Positions 1-9,335 of a stretch of 64,000 nucleotides of DNA are shown piece by piece. Numbering within the stretch: position 1 is the first letter of the stretch; every line of letters starts with the position of its first letter. The translations under genes were made by a program, and so were the position numbers. The stretch is taken from assembly GCA_051745305.1 (NCBI GenBank), contig JBNJDY010000001.1:1-64000 (forward strand), given 5' to 3'. Source of the DNA: Saliniplasma sp051745305. Lineage in GTDB: Archaea > Thermoplasmatota > Thermoplasmata > Halarchaeoplasmatales > Halarchaeoplasmataceae. Below the pieces are notes generated by a model. The model did no database searches and was not told where the DNA came from. It saw only the letters and a program-made list of their open reading frames with translations.

Positions 1-1471
1 TTCCACCGGTTATACTCTCGATGACATCGAATGATGTCAACTCTCCATCACCATTGTAATCGAAATTGTTCGGTACAGATGTGTAATGGAGTCCGCCTTC
101 AGTACTATCGAAGAATGCTTCATAACAGAACGCCATACTTGAGTTCGCGCCTTCTCCGGCTGTGTTCTCCGCACGAACTATGTAATAGTTATCTCCGCCG
201 AGAGCACCACTGTGAGTGTATTCTAATCCTGTGACAGTGTCGAGTTCAGTCCACGTTCCGAAATCAGCATATGCATCTGTTGAATGGTACACATTATACT
301 GATCTGCATTTGGTTCTTCATCCCATGAAAGTATGAGATCTCCAGCAGCCTCGTCTTTTTCTACATGTAAATTATAAACAGGTCCTGGGGCAACGTCCAT
401 CTCAAAATTAGCTGTTATCGAGTAGTTTCCTTCCATGGTTATCGTTGTGCTTGCAGCGTTAACATCATCTATAGTACCATTATCTCCTGTCCATTCTACA
501 AAACTGTAATCTGCGTCTGCTTCTGCTACTAGATCAACTACATCCCCAGTTACATAATCAAATGTTCCTTCGCCGGGTGTCGTAACTGATCCGCCTTCAG
601 TAGAATCGATAGTCAAATTAACAGGTCTTCCGGTTTCTTCAGCTAATGTGAAATCAACTGAACTGTCATCTGTATCGCTTCCCCATGTATCACGGACAAG
701 TCCTTGTCCAACTCCAGGAGCATCTGGATATTCTGGATGTGTAGTATTTTCTGGTGAAGTTATATCACCGAATTCTACTCTATCCATAACAGCCCATTCA
801 TTGTTGTTTATTCCACTTGTACCCGGATTCCAGGATAACATCATGGAGTCTCCAGTTGTGTCTATTACATCTGTTGCTCCTAAATCGACATACAACAACT
901 CAGCGTGATCGGGATGAGTTCCAGTATCTAAAGTATCTAAAGTTGCTGAAAATCCATCATGATTTTCTAATCTCCAATCACCGAGAGTTATTCCATCTGT
1001 GTCGTATAAGTACACATATTGTGAATCACCAAATTCAGGTTGTGTTACTATCTCATTGATCTTGACATCTGTGCTTGGTTGTTCTGCAGTTTGGAAATTA
1101 AGGTCTCCTGATTCAATTGCACCTGAATCGAACACACTGTTCTCATCTGCTATGTATGTTCCATCAGCATCTTCGATCCTGTAAACTATAGTATCTCCGT
1201 CAACGCCACCCTCTTTTATACTAGCATCATCTGTACTATCTCCAGGTGTTTGGATCTGGAAGGAACCGTCGCCGTAAAAAGTAAGATTATCAGCGTATTG
1301 AGTTCCATCGATCCATGATGTCACTGTAAGGCCATCGTCAGCATCACTACCTTCGATGAATGCTTGTCCATATCTTTCGTGGGGTAAAATATTTGCCATA
1401 ACCGTGAACGCTGATACGATAAGCGCCACAAATAGCAAAAAGGTTACAACCCATGTAATCTTTTTATTCAT
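1..1471 (-). CDS. Secreted multidomain surface protein (C-terminus beyond left edge)
   Basis: This open frame runs from an ATG at 1471 off the left edge, so at least 490 residues are visible. A perfect AGGAGG Shine-Dalgarno lies six bases upstream (1478-1483). Residues 1-25 form a signal peptide (MNKKITWVV then a hydrophobic run). Next comes a lamin-tail-like beta domain beginning near KINEIVTQPEF (about residues 130-260), an InlB B-repeat-like segment (GGSVTTPGEG, FVEWTGDNG), a fibronectin type III-like domain (LSWDEEPNADQYNVYHS) and, at the edge, a DYNGDGELTSFDV loop resembling a dockerin or EF-hand calcium site. It is probably an exported, cell-surface adhesive or structural protein. Domain names are from recognition of motifs, not a profile search. 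The C-terminal anchor, if any, is outside the window. Confidence 0.8.
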   Translation of the reverse strand, partial: MNKKITWVVTFLLFVALIVSAFTVMANILPHERYGQAFIEGSDADDGLTVTSWIDGTQYADNLTFYGDGSFQIQTPGDSTDDASIKEGGVDGDTIVYRIEDADGTYIADENSVFDSGAIESGDLNFQTAEQPSTDVKINEIVTQPEFGDSQYVYLYDTDGITLGDWRLENHDGFSATLDTLDTGTHPDHAELLYVDLGATDVIDTTGDSMMLSWNPGTSGINNNEWAVMDRVEFGDITSPENTTHPEYPDAPGVGQGLVRDTWGSDTDDSSVDFTLAEETGRPVNLTIDSTEGGSVTTPGEGTFDYVTGDVVDLVAEADADYSFVEWTGDNGTIDDVNAASTTITMEGNYSITANFEMDVAPGPVYNLHVEKDEAAGDLILSWDEEPNADQYNVYHSTDAYADFGTWTELDTVTGLEYTHSGALGGDNYYIVRAENTAGEGANSSMAFCYEAFFDSTEGGLHYTSVPNNFDYNGDGELTSFDVIESITGG

Positions 1472-1604
1472 TTTTTTCCTCCTATTATAAATAGTTTCTT
1501 TAATTATGTACGAGAAGAAATACCCTATATAAAGTTTATGACACGTAGGTCGAAATATAGATAAATACAAAAAATACTTAATTGAGATATTGATATCAAC
1601 GAAT

Positions 1605-3944
1605 ATGAACTATAATAATTTGATGGTAACCTCTTTTGCTATTCTAATTACTATATCATTGATTATTGTATCTTTCGGATTATTGAATAGTACCGAATCC
1701 AACCAGACAAACACAGAAATCCTCTCGAACACGTTTGAATCTGAAATCAATATAACGGAAAATCCAAATTGGCAGATGAAGTCTTCAATTCATGGAAATA
1801 ATATAGTATGGGAGGATTACCGTGACGATTCCTTTGGTACGTGGGCGAGTCCGGGTAACAGGAACTCAAATATTTACTTGAATAATTTAGAAACTCAGCA
1901 GACATATCAGATAACCACCAATAATTCAACCCAAATAAACCCAGATATCTGGGGAAATTATGTAGTTTGGGAGGATTACAGAAATGATGGAGCTGATATA
2001 TATTACACAGATATATCCCCTCTCTTTGAAGATGAAGAATTAGATATTCAACGATTGACTTTTGATTCTGAGGACCAGATCAAACCTAAAATACACGATG
2101 GGTATGTAGTATGGGAGGACTATACAGATAATTATTATGGTGATATATGTATCTACAACATCATTGAAAACCTTGGCCCGTACCGGATTAATACAAGAAA
2201 CACTGATGATTCTTTAGTTCCTCATAGAAACCCGGATATTTTTGAAAATAAAGTTGTTTGGACCGATTATAGAAATCATTGGGGTGATAGACTTAAAGGG
2301 GATATATTCATTTACGATTTATCTGTTGATAGTAACGATGACGGTATCCCAAACTTCAGAGACTCTGAGATAACCTACGACGATCCTGCAGAGTTTGAAC
2401 TTGCTAATCAATCCATACATCAGCATTCTCCTTCGATATACAAAGATACGATCGTATGGACCGAGTATAACAGCACCAATAATAATGATATATATTTCAA
2501 AAGTATGGGAGGCGAAAGAACTCAGATAAGCAGAGATGGAATGAAAGATGATAACCCTACCATCTATGGTGAGATTGTAATTTACCAGAAGAGTGAATAC
2601 GAGGTAGTCGATGGTGATAGACGTAATACAGGGTACAGCATATGGCTTTATAATTTACATGACGGTGAGCACGAATTGATCCGTCAAATTCCAGCAGACG
2701 AGGATAGGAGGGGACGGGTAAAAGTAAGGTTTCCGTCTATTCACCAAAACAGGATAACCTGGGAGGAAAATCATCCTTCATCCGATGAGGATATAGACTA
2801 TCAATATGATATTTTTTATACTGAGACCGAAGCGAAGGAACCGATAATTGAATCAGCAGAGGTTGCGAACCAGACCGAAGAATTTAGCCATTCCACAGAG
2901 ATGTATTTGGTAGATGGAAACAAAATTCACTTCAGAACTGAAGTCATAGATCCAAACGGAAATGTGGAACAAGTAACAGTAGATACTAGTGAACTTACCG
3001 ATTCAGTTGATCATATCGATCTTTTCGAGTCCCAACAGAACATCTACAAGGGTAGTTTAGATTATCAAGATGATATGCAGGAGGGAACGTATAATGTTAC
3101 CATCGAAGTATGGGATTCATCGGGCAATCGCATAGAAAGTGATATACTAGAAATACGCCTTTTTGAAGTGCCTCTCGAATTTTCATTCGTGGGTGTTGGA
3201 ACTGATATAAACGAATTGGGAAATGAGACTAATTTTGTTCTAGAAGAAGGAAATAGCATTTTCTTCACAGCGGATCTGAGTGAATTCGAAGGAGAAGTAT
3301 CTCGGGTATACGTTGATGTTTCATCGTTTGAATTGGATAGAAGTGAGTTCGATTTGAGTATACACGAAGGGCTTTATCTGTATGAGTACGAATTCGAAGA
3401 AGATATTTCACCTGGTGAAAAGACTGTTAGATTTCATGCTGTGAGTAGTAGGGGTCAGGAGATAGAGAGTCGTAACTTAACGGTGAATGTTTTAGCTAAG
3501 CCTACCCAGACTCCTAACATAATCTCATCCGGCGTTGGAAGAGAGTTATCTGAAGTGAGACAATCCATCGACTTTGAATTAGAAGATGGAAATTATATAT
3601 ATTTCATAGCTACGGTAGAGCATGCTGAGGACGTTTCTTACAATGTGTCCTTGAACATTGAGGGTATGGAAAACATCGAGATGATTGAAAAGGTGGATGA
3701 GAACACTTATTATTATAGATTAGAATATTCAGAAGGTCTAGAACAAGGCGAAAAAACAGCAGACATATTCGTTGAAGATGAATTCTGTCAAAATGTAACT
3801 AGTGAAGAAATAAAGATCAATTTTATCCCGCCTGAGGAAAGTTTACCGATGTATTACTATCTCATACCTGTATTAGCTGTTATACTTTTGATTGTTGGAG
3901 TCTTATACTGGAAAAAGCCCGAATATTTCAAAAAATCCTATTAA
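1605..3944 (+). CDS. Exported TolB-like beta-propeller protein with C-terminal membrane anchor
   Basis: About 779 residues. The N-terminus has one hydrophobic segment (VTSFAILITISLIIVSFGLL) that acts as a signal or anchor. Residues about 50-420 contain at least five repeats ending in VVWEDYR, IVWEDYR, VVWTDYR or IVWTEYN, typical of TolB/DPP-type propeller blades. Three beta-rich domains of roughly 100 residues follow, each beginning near a GVG(T/R) motif. A hydrophobic helix (YYLIPVLAVILLIVGVLYW) followed by KKPEYFKKSY ends the protein, so the bulk is outside the cell. An in-frame TTG at 1590 is possible, but the ATG at 1605 is preferred because it directly precedes the hydrophobic segment. 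Substrate or role is not known. It is divergent from the gene before it, and both encode surface proteins. Confidence 0.8.
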   Translation: MNYNNLMVTSFAILITISLIIVSFGLLNSTESNQTNTEILSNTFESEINITENPNWQMKSSIHGNNIVWEDYRDDSFGTWASPGNRNSNIYLNNLETQQTYQITTNNSTQINPDIWGNYVVWEDYRNDGADIYYTDISPLFEDEELDIQRLTFDSEDQIKPKIHDGYVVWEDYTDNYYGDICIYNIIENLGPYRINTRNTDDSLVPHRNPDIFENKVVWTDYRNHWGDRLKGDIFIYDLSVDSNDDGIPNFRDSEITYDDPAEFELANQSIHQHSPSIYKDTIVWTEYNSTNNNDIYFKSMGGERTQISRDGMKDDNPTIYGEIVIYQKSEYEVVDGDRRNTGYSIWLYNLHDGEHELIRQIPADEDRRGRVKVRFPSIHQNRITWEENHPSSDEDIDYQYDIFYTETEAKEPIIESAEVANQTEEFSHSTEMYLVDGNKIHFRTEVIDPNGNVEQVTVDTSELTDSVDHIDLFESQQNIYKGSLDYQDDMQEGTYNVTIEVWDSSGNRIESDILEIRLFEVPLEFSFVGVGTDINELGNETNFVLEEGNSIFFTADLSEFEGEVSRVYVDVSSFELDRSEFDLSIHEGLYLYEYEFEEDISPGEKTVRFHAVSSRGQEIESRNLTVNVLAKPTQTPNIISSGVGRELSEVRQSIDFELEDGNYIYFIATVEHAEDVSYNVSLNIEGMENIEMIEKVDENTYYYRLEYSEGLEQGEKTADIFVEDEFCQNVTSEEIKINFIPPEESLPMYYYLIPVLAVILLIVGVLYWKKPEYFKKSY

Positions 3945-4026
3945 ATGACTCGATCCAGTATGAATATTAAATCACTCAAATCTATTTCCAGAAGAATTAT
4001 ATAACCCTCGCGAATGTTCGAAGTCG

Positions 4027-6291
4027 ATGACTACATTAGTGATTTGTGAAAAGAATAACGCAGCATCCCGTATAGCTTATCTGCTTTCAGATGGCGATCA
4101 AGATAAAGAATATTACTACAAAGTACCCTATTACGAATTCGATAGAGAAGGAGAACATTACATTGTTGTCGGTCTTAGGGGGCACATACTGGAGTATGAT
4201 TATCCAGATAATTACAATAACTGGTCTAAGGTGGATGAAGAAGAACTGATAGATGTAGAGCCGAATAAAGAGATCAGCGCTAAGCGTATAGCTAATCTTG
4301 TAAAAAAGATGGGAGATAAATCGGATAGTGTGATCGTTGCCACCGATTACGATAGAGAAGGTGAATTGATAGGTCTTGAAGCTGTTAGATTGTTGATAGA
4401 AGACCGACCTGATTTAGAAGTAAAAAGAGCTAGATTCAGTTCGCTATCTAAGGGTGAGATCGAAAGTGCCTTCGGTGAGTTGGAGGACGTAGATGAGAAA
4501 CTAGCTGAGTCTGCCGAGACTAGACAGGTCGTAGATCTTGCTTGGGGAGCGGTTTTAACTAGGTTCTTATCCAAGACAGCGGGTAGGTACGGAAAAAATT
4601 TCATTTCAGCTGGTAGAGTTCAAACACCTACCCTCGCTATTGTAGTCGATAAAGATGAGGAGATCGACAATTTTGAACCGGATCCGTTTTGGAAAATAAC
4701 TGCCCTCCTGGAAAAGGATTTTCAATTCGAAGCGAGTTTCGACGAAGATAGAGTTTGGGATGAAGAGAGAGCTGAAAAGATTTATGAGAAGGTCGAAAAC
4801 GCAGAAACTGGTACAACCACTTCTTTCAAAGAAAATAAGAAACAGAACAGACCTCCAAGTCCGTTCAATACGACACAATTCGTTTCAGATGCAAATAAGT
4901 TAGGTTTGAGTCCAGCCCAGGCCATGCGTACAGCTGAGAATCTATATACCGAAGGGTGGATATCCTATCCAAGAACTGAAAATACCGTTTATCCAAAGAG
5001 TTTGAACTATCGTCAACATCTTAAGAAACTTACGGATTCCGAATTAGGTGATGAGATAGAAGAGATCCTAACTCAAAAGAAGATCACCGCTACGCGTGGA
5101 AAAAAACAAACTACCGACCATCCTCCTATATATCCAATTCGACCTGCTACTAAAAAACAGTTGAATGGTAGAGATTGGAAGGTATATGAACTCATCTTAA
5201 GAAGATTTTTAGCGACTTTATCGCCCAATGCCGTATCAAGGTCTAGACGAGCTGAATTTGATATTGAAGGTGAAAAATTCTTCAGTAAAGGGTATGAGAT
5301 AATAAAAGAAGGATGGAGAAAGTATTACCCTTATTACAAGGTAAATGAAACAAAAGTTCCATTCCTTTCAGAAGGCGATATAGTCGATGTTAAAGATGTA
5401 GATCTGACTGAAGACGAAACTAAACCTCCAAATAGATATTCGCAAGGATCATTGATCAGAAAAATGGAAAACCTTGGGTTGGGCACCAAGAGTACGAGAC
5501 ATAATATCATACAGAAATTATTCGATAGGGGATTCTTATCAGGAAAGGTTCCAAGGTCTACACAATCCGGAAAAAGTGTTGTGGAAACTCTTGAGAACCA
5601 TGCTGAGATGGTTACTAGGGCTGAAATGACCAAGACTCTAGAAGAGGATATGAACAAGATCGCAGAGGGTAAACAGGATATCGAAGAGGTTATCGAAGAA
5701 TCTAGAGAGATGTTAACCAAAGTGATCAAATCATTAAAAGAGGAAAAGGAAGAGATCCGGAAAGAGTTAAAAGAATCTTTTAAAGAACAGAATGCAGTTG
5801 GTAAATGTCCGGAATGTGGTGGAACTCTTCAGATGAGGAAAACCAACAAAGGGAGATTCGTAGGATGTTCCGGTTATCCCGATTGTAGAAATACCTACAA
5901 TGTTCCTAGGTCTGGTAAAGTTAAACCTGCTAGCGGAGAATGTCCTGAGTGTGGTTCACCGAAGATTATGGTATATCATTATGGAGATACTGAAGAACTC
6001 TGTATAGATCTTAACTGTAAATATTCTAAAGACAAAAGATACAGAGGACCATGTCCTGAATGTGGAGGGGATCTTAGAGAGATGCGTTCATATCGTGGAA
6101 AGAGATTTCTGGGATGCTCGAATTATCCTGATTGTAAAAACACATATCCTGTTCCTCAAAAAGGTAAGATCGAGTATACTGGAGAAAAGTGTACCGAATG
6201 TGATTCACCTATATTGAAAATTCCAAGAAAAACGAAATCAGCTTGGGAATTCTGTCCCAACCCAGATTGTCCAGAAAATAAAAAAGAATAA
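4027..6291 (+). CDS. topA: DNA topoisomerase I (type IA, archaeal)
   Basis: 754 residues, normal for archaeal TopA. It relaxes negatively supercoiled DNA through a transient 5'-phosphotyrosine. The Toprim domain shows E8 (VICEK) and the acidic motif TDYDREGE (about 106-113). The catalytic tyrosine is Y314 in GWISYPRTEN. GRVQTPTLA (about 196-204) is the conserved strand-passage motif. After about residue 600 come four cysteine clusters (CPECGG...CSGYPDC, CPECGSP...C, CPECGG...CSNYPDC, CTEC...CPNPDC), the C-terminal zinc ribbons. The ATG at 4027 gives the standard TxLVICEK beginning. It stands alone on the plus strand, convergent with rpl40e ten bases downstream. Confidence 0.97.
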   Translation: MTTLVICEKNNAASRIAYLLSDGDQDKEYYYKVPYYEFDREGEHYIVVGLRGHILEYDYPDNYNNWSKVDEEELIDVEPNKEISAKRIANLVKKMGDKSDSVIVATDYDREGELIGLEAVRLLIEDRPDLEVKRARFSSLSKGEIESAFGELEDVDEKLAESAETRQVVDLAWGAVLTRFLSKTAGRYGKNFISAGRVQTPTLAIVVDKDEEIDNFEPDPFWKITALLEKDFQFEASFDEDRVWDEERAEKIYEKVENAETGTTTSFKENKKQNRPPSPFNTTQFVSDANKLGLSPAQAMRTAENLYTEGWISYPRTENTVYPKSLNYRQHLKKLTDSELGDEIEEILTQKKITATRGKKQTTDHPPIYPIRPATKKQLNGRDWKVYELILRRFLATLSPNAVSRSRRAEFDIEGEKFFSKGYEIIKEGWRKYYPYYKVNETKVPFLSEGDIVDVKDVDLTEDETKPPNRYSQGSLIRKMENLGLGTKSTRHNIIQKLFDRGFLSGKVPRSTQSGKSVVETLENHAEMVTRAEMTKTLEEDMNKIAEGKQDIEEVIEESREMLTKVIKSLKEEKEEIRKELKESFKEQNAVGKCPECGGTLQMRKTNKGRFVGCSGYPDCRNTYNVPRSGKVKPASGECPECGSPKIMVYHYGDTEELCIDLNCKYSKDKRYRGPCPECGGDLREMRSYRGKRFLGCSNYPDCKNTYPVPQKGKIEYTGEKCTECDSPILKIPRKTKSAWEFCPNPDCPENKKE

Positions 6292-6300
6292 AGCTGAGGT

Positions 6301-6450
6301 TTATAACCTACGGCTTTCTTTAGCTTTCATTCTCAAATTCTTCTTACCGCATTTACGACAACTGGTTGCTTTCTTTGGATTACTTGCGTAGCAATCCATG
6401 CATATTTTCTTATCTAGTAATCTTTTTTCAGCTTCTGGGAATCTTGCCAT
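6301..6450 (-). CDS. rpl40e: Ribosomal protein eL40 (L40e)
   Basis: 49 residues starting MARFPEAEKRLL, the usual start of archaeal L40e; an upstream in-frame extension to 6483 is rejected because it lacks family similarity. Four cysteines in CMDC and CRKC bind zinc. The C-terminal half is very basic (KKNLRMKAKESRR). It is a component of the large ribosomal subunit. A GGTGTTAAT element just upstream of the ATG is a plausible ribosome binding site. Convergent with topA. Confidence 0.95.
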   Translation of the reverse strand: MARFPEAEKRLLDKKICMDCYASNPKKATSCRKCGKKNLRMKAKESRRL

Positions 6451-6570
6451 AATTAACACCGTAGGATATAATGGACACAACATGTTCTTATATATAAATT
6501 ATTAGGGTGATGTAAGGATCATATTTTTCAAAAAGTCAAGTTTTAATAATGAAGAAACAATTGATTGATC

Positions 6571-7290
6571 ATGGATAAATCTGTAAAGTACTTCAACGAA
6601 ATGCACATGGACGATTTTTCAAATTCTAAAGACTTGTTATTCTTCCTACCTGTGGGGATCAGCGAAGGACATGGCAAACACCTGCCTGTCGGTACTGACA
6701 CTTATCAAGCAGATTATATGGTAGAAAGGGTTGCAGAAAAGATAGGAAAAAAATCTGTGATAGGACCAACATTGAATTATGGTCACTGTAGAGCTACTTC
6801 TGATTTACCTGGAACACTTTCTATTTCGTTTGATTCACTTAGAAACATCGTTTACGATATCTTAAAAGGCGTATGTAAAAATGGTTTTGAAAAGATAATA
6901 GTGATCTCTGGACATGCGGGTGCAACTCATATGACCGCTTTAAGATTATCTGCTGAGAAAATTATCGATGAATTCGATGTTAAAATAATGCTGCTTTCAG
7001 ATTATGAATTGGCTTATGAATTGAAAGGAGAAAAAGTATCTGAAACTGATGGGCATGGTGGAGAACTCGAAACTTCCAGGATGATGGATATCAAAGGTCA
7101 TCTTGTCGATGAAGATCGACCTTCTAATGAAGTTCATTATCCACGCTTTAGGGTCATTAAGAATTATAAAAAGTACCTGACAGAGGGGATGAGAGGTAAC
7201 GCTAAAAAGGCAACTAAAGAGGAGGGAAGCGAAATTAATGACTATGTGATACAAGGTATAATCAAAAACATAAATGAGCACTTATTCTAA
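6571..7290 (+). CDS. Creatininase-family metal amidohydrolase (ArfB-like)
   Basis: About 239 residues from ATG 6571 (an in-frame TTG lies at 6565). Creatininase-fold metal ligands are visible: E and H in GISEGHGKHLPVGTDT, the histidine in SGHAG and the E/H region DGHGGELETS. In archaea, members of this family include ArfB, the formamide hydrolase of riboflavin and F420 biosynthesis, which deformylates the product of GTP cyclohydrolase III. The length and the GHGGELETS motif fit ArfB or a related amidase. No riboflavin genes are adjacent, so the substrate is inferred only from family. Followed after 42 bases by rpiA on the same strand. Confidence 0.75.
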   Translation: MDKSVKYFNEMHMDDFSNSKDLLFFLPVGISEGHGKHLPVGTDTYQADYMVERVAEKIGKKSVIGPTLNYGHCRATSDLPGTLSISFDSLRNIVYDILKGVCKNGFEKIIVISGHAGATHMTALRLSAEKIIDEFDVKIMLLSDYELAYELKGEKVSETDGHGGELETSRMMDIKGHLVDEDRPSNEVHYPRFRVIKNYKKYLTEGMRGNAKKATKEEGSEINDYVIQGIIKNINEHLF

Positions 7291-7332
7291 CAAAAAATAA
7301 ATACTTTCTACCTGTTAAATAAATAGAGTTTC

Positions 7333-8001
7333 ATGTTACAAGAAAAAAGAAATGCCGGATTTAGAGCTGCAGAATATGTAGAAGATGGCATGGTAGTAGG
7401 TTTGGGGACCGGTTCTACAGCAAAGCATGCTGTGGAGAAGATCGGAGAACGAATCAGGGAAGAAGGTCTAGATATCGTGGCGATCCCAACATCAGAAAAC
7501 ACAAAGATGATGGCAGAAGACTTCAATATACCTTTAACAACATTGGATGAAGTCAAAAAGATCGATGTCACCATAGATGGTGCAGATGAAGTTGATGATG
7601 ACAAGAACTTGATCAAAGGCGGCGGGGGAGCTCTCCTAAGAGAAAAGATGGTGGCCTTTGAATCAGATTTTGAACTAATCGTTGTCGATCCCACTAAAAT
7701 AGTTGAAAAATTAGGAGTCGGTTTCGATCTACCTGTTGAAATTATTCCGCACTGGAAGAATTCTACTATACGTAGTATTGAAATGCTGGGATGTACATCT
7801 AATATCAGGATGCATGATAGCAGCATTTTTAAAACGGATAATCATAACTACATTGTAGATTGCTCTTTTGAGGGTATAGATGATCCAGAAACACTTTCCA
7901 ATCAACTTAATAACATACCTGGTGTTATAGAGAATGGATTATTCATAGAACTTGCAGATAAAATAATAATAGGAAAAAAAGAGGGTTTTGAAGAGTTTTA
8001 A
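7333..8001 (+). CDS. rpiA: Ribose-5-phosphate isomerase A
   Basis: 222 residues, standard length. It interconverts ribose 5-phosphate and ribulose 5-phosphate for nucleotide and sugar metabolism. Diagnostic motifs are GLGTGSTAKHAVE (phosphate-binding loop, about 27-39), the catalytic DGADEVD (about 86-92) and KGGGGALLREK (about 97-107). The 3' end overlaps the convergent HTH gene by four bases. The ATG at 7333 matches the usual N-terminus. Only the small creatininase-family gene precedes it on this strand. Confidence 0.96.
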   Translation: MLQEKRNAGFRAAEYVEDGMVVGLGTGSTAKHAVEKIGERIREEGLDIVAIPTSENTKMMAEDFNIPLTTLDEVKKIDVTIDGADEVDDDKNLIKGGGGALLREKMVAFESDFELIVVDPTKIVEKLGVGFDLPVEIIPHWKNSTIRSIEMLGCTSNIRMHDSSIFKTDNHNYIVDCSFEGIDDPETLSNQLNNIPGVIENGLFIELADKIIIGKKEGFEEF

Positions 8002-8372
8002 TAGATTTTATCTGATAGTTCTTTTATATGTTTTAGATTGTCTTGTATCTCTTTGATCCTATCTTTTTCCTTTTGTTCTATCTCAGCTATGATTTCGTCA
8101 ACTTTTTTATCAAGTGTGTAACCATGAACAGGTCTACCTTTACCTTCTTTCTTTATATCTCTCTTGGTTACCCATCCCCTTTCTCTCAATTCCTGCATAG
8201 CAATTGATACTTCAGGCTGCCTGAGATTAGTTGATGATTCTATCTCCCGGCTTCTAGTTTCTTCTTTTGCGGCAACAAAAACCAAAGTTTTAGCTATGTT
8301 TTTCTGTAAACCAGCTTTTATCAGTCTATCTATCAATTCTTCTTGATTTTCCGTCAGGCTTTTTTTGACCAT
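7998..8372 (-). CDS. Winged-helix transcriptional regulator
   Basis: 124 residues. Residues about 10-85 form a winged HTH: a recognition-helix region (SREIESSTNLRQPEVSIAMQ) followed by a wing (RGWVTKRDIKKEGKGRP). The last 40 residues (VDEIIAEIEQKEKDRIKEIQ) are a predicted coiled coil for dimerisation. It resembles archaeal HTH proteins of the MarR/TrmB-like group. It overlaps rpiA by four bases at the 3' end and is divergent from the first Usp gene across a 156-base gap, so it could control that stress module; this is inference from position only. Confidence 0.8.
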   Translation of the reverse strand: MVKKSLTENQEELIDRLIKAGLQKNIAKTLVFVAAKEETRSREIESSTNLRQPEVSIAMQELRERGWVTKRDIKKEGKGRPVHGYTLDKKVDEIIAEIEQKEKDRIKEIQDNLKHIKELSDKIY

Positions 8373-8486
8373 ATTTCTCCACCTTAAATAAATATTTTAT
8401 CTCTAGTATATATCATTTTCTAAATTAGAGGACTCCTTTATATATTTTTAGGACGATTGAATGAGATGTAGAGAAAATTTCGTGAA

Positions 8487-8502
8487 AATATGTATATATC
8501 AC
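8487..8502 (+). promoter_or_regulatory. TATA-type promoter of first Usp gene
   Basis: An A/T box reading AATATGTATATATC lies about 35 bases before the ATG at 8529. Closely similar boxes precede the second transporter and the second Usp gene, suggesting common control. Position and composition fit an archaeal TATA box; the transcription start is not known. Confidence 0.45.
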
Positions 8503-8528
8503 TCTATCAATTTAAAAAGTGATTCATC

Positions 8529-9335
8529 ATGTTCAATAAAATACTAATCGCCACAGACAACTCGCCTTTGATGAAAAAAGCTATGGAATATACTGCAACT
8601 ATCTTTCCATATGCTGATTACCATCTTATCAATGTGATCAATACAAGTGATGGAAGTATTCCTCAAACAAGACTGATGCAGAAGAGATTAAGAGAGATAT
8701 CTTCTGATGCGCTCAAATCAGGAAAAAAAGTTCTGAACAATATGGGTATTACAGGTATAAAAGTGGCTATGCCGGAAGGGACTCCTTCTAGACAGATAAC
8801 AAACTACATCACAAAGAACGGTATCGATCTACTCGTGATGGCCACTCATTCTAAAATGGGGTCCCAGGAGGTACATATTGGGGAAACCGCTATACATTCT
8901 TTACAAATCACAAGTATACCATCGCTGATATTTTCCAGTAAATGCGAAGTTGAGATCCCTAAAAAGATATTTAATCCGACCACTTTCAGTAGTTATTCTG
9001 TTGACGCTACAATGGTTGCTCTTAGTTTAGCATCTCACTTCGAAGCAAGTTTAACAACATACCATTTTGGCAGCAAAGATCCTGGACATGCTGCTAGGAG
9101 GATTCAACGAAGGGCTGAAAAAAATGATATTGATTTCGAGTTGATCATCGATAAAGAGGCGACCGATGAAAAATTACTCGAAGAATCAAAAAAATATGAT
9201 TTTATAGTAGGGAGCAGGGGTAGAGGTGGCTTACTATATAAATTAAGATTCTTGTTCCCTAGATTTGCACTGAGTAGTTTGGAGAAAGAATTGATCGCAG
9301 ATTGTTCGATACCTTTACTCTTGGTCGGTGACTGA
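8529..9335 (+). CDS. Tandem universal stress protein
   Basis: 268 residues with two Usp domains. Domain 1 starts FNKILIATDNSPL (the classic ILIATD strand) and carries a degenerate nucleotide loop, ATHSKMGSQEVHIGET. Domain 2 (about 140-268) has the loop VGSRGRGG and ends IPLLLVGD. Usp proteins bind ATP or other adenine nucleotides and often modulate partner membrane proteins. The 3' end overlaps the next transporter gene if that starts at GTG 9328, so the two are probably co-transcribed and translationally coupled. A mirrored copy of this pair lies at 10740-12901. A Usp-regulated ion transporter is the inferred arrangement. Confidence 0.88.
   Translation: MFNKILIATDNSPLMKKAMEYTATIFPYADYHLINVINTSDGSIPQTRLMQKRLREISSDALKSGKKVLNNMGITGIKVAMPEGTPSRQITNYITKNGIDLLVMATHSKMGSQEVHIGETAIHSLQITSIPSLIFSSKCEVEIPKKIFNPTTFSSYSVDATMVALSLASHFEASLTTYHFGSKDPGHAARRIQRRAEKNDIDFELIIDKEATDEKLLEESKKYDFIVGSRGRGGLLYKLRFLFPRFALSSLEKELIADCSIPLLLVGD

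Noticed and set aside
648..1184. Plus-strand open frames in the first 1.2 kb
   Set aside because: They are antisense to a continuous minus-strand frame with signal peptide, Shine-Dalgarno and recognisable domains.
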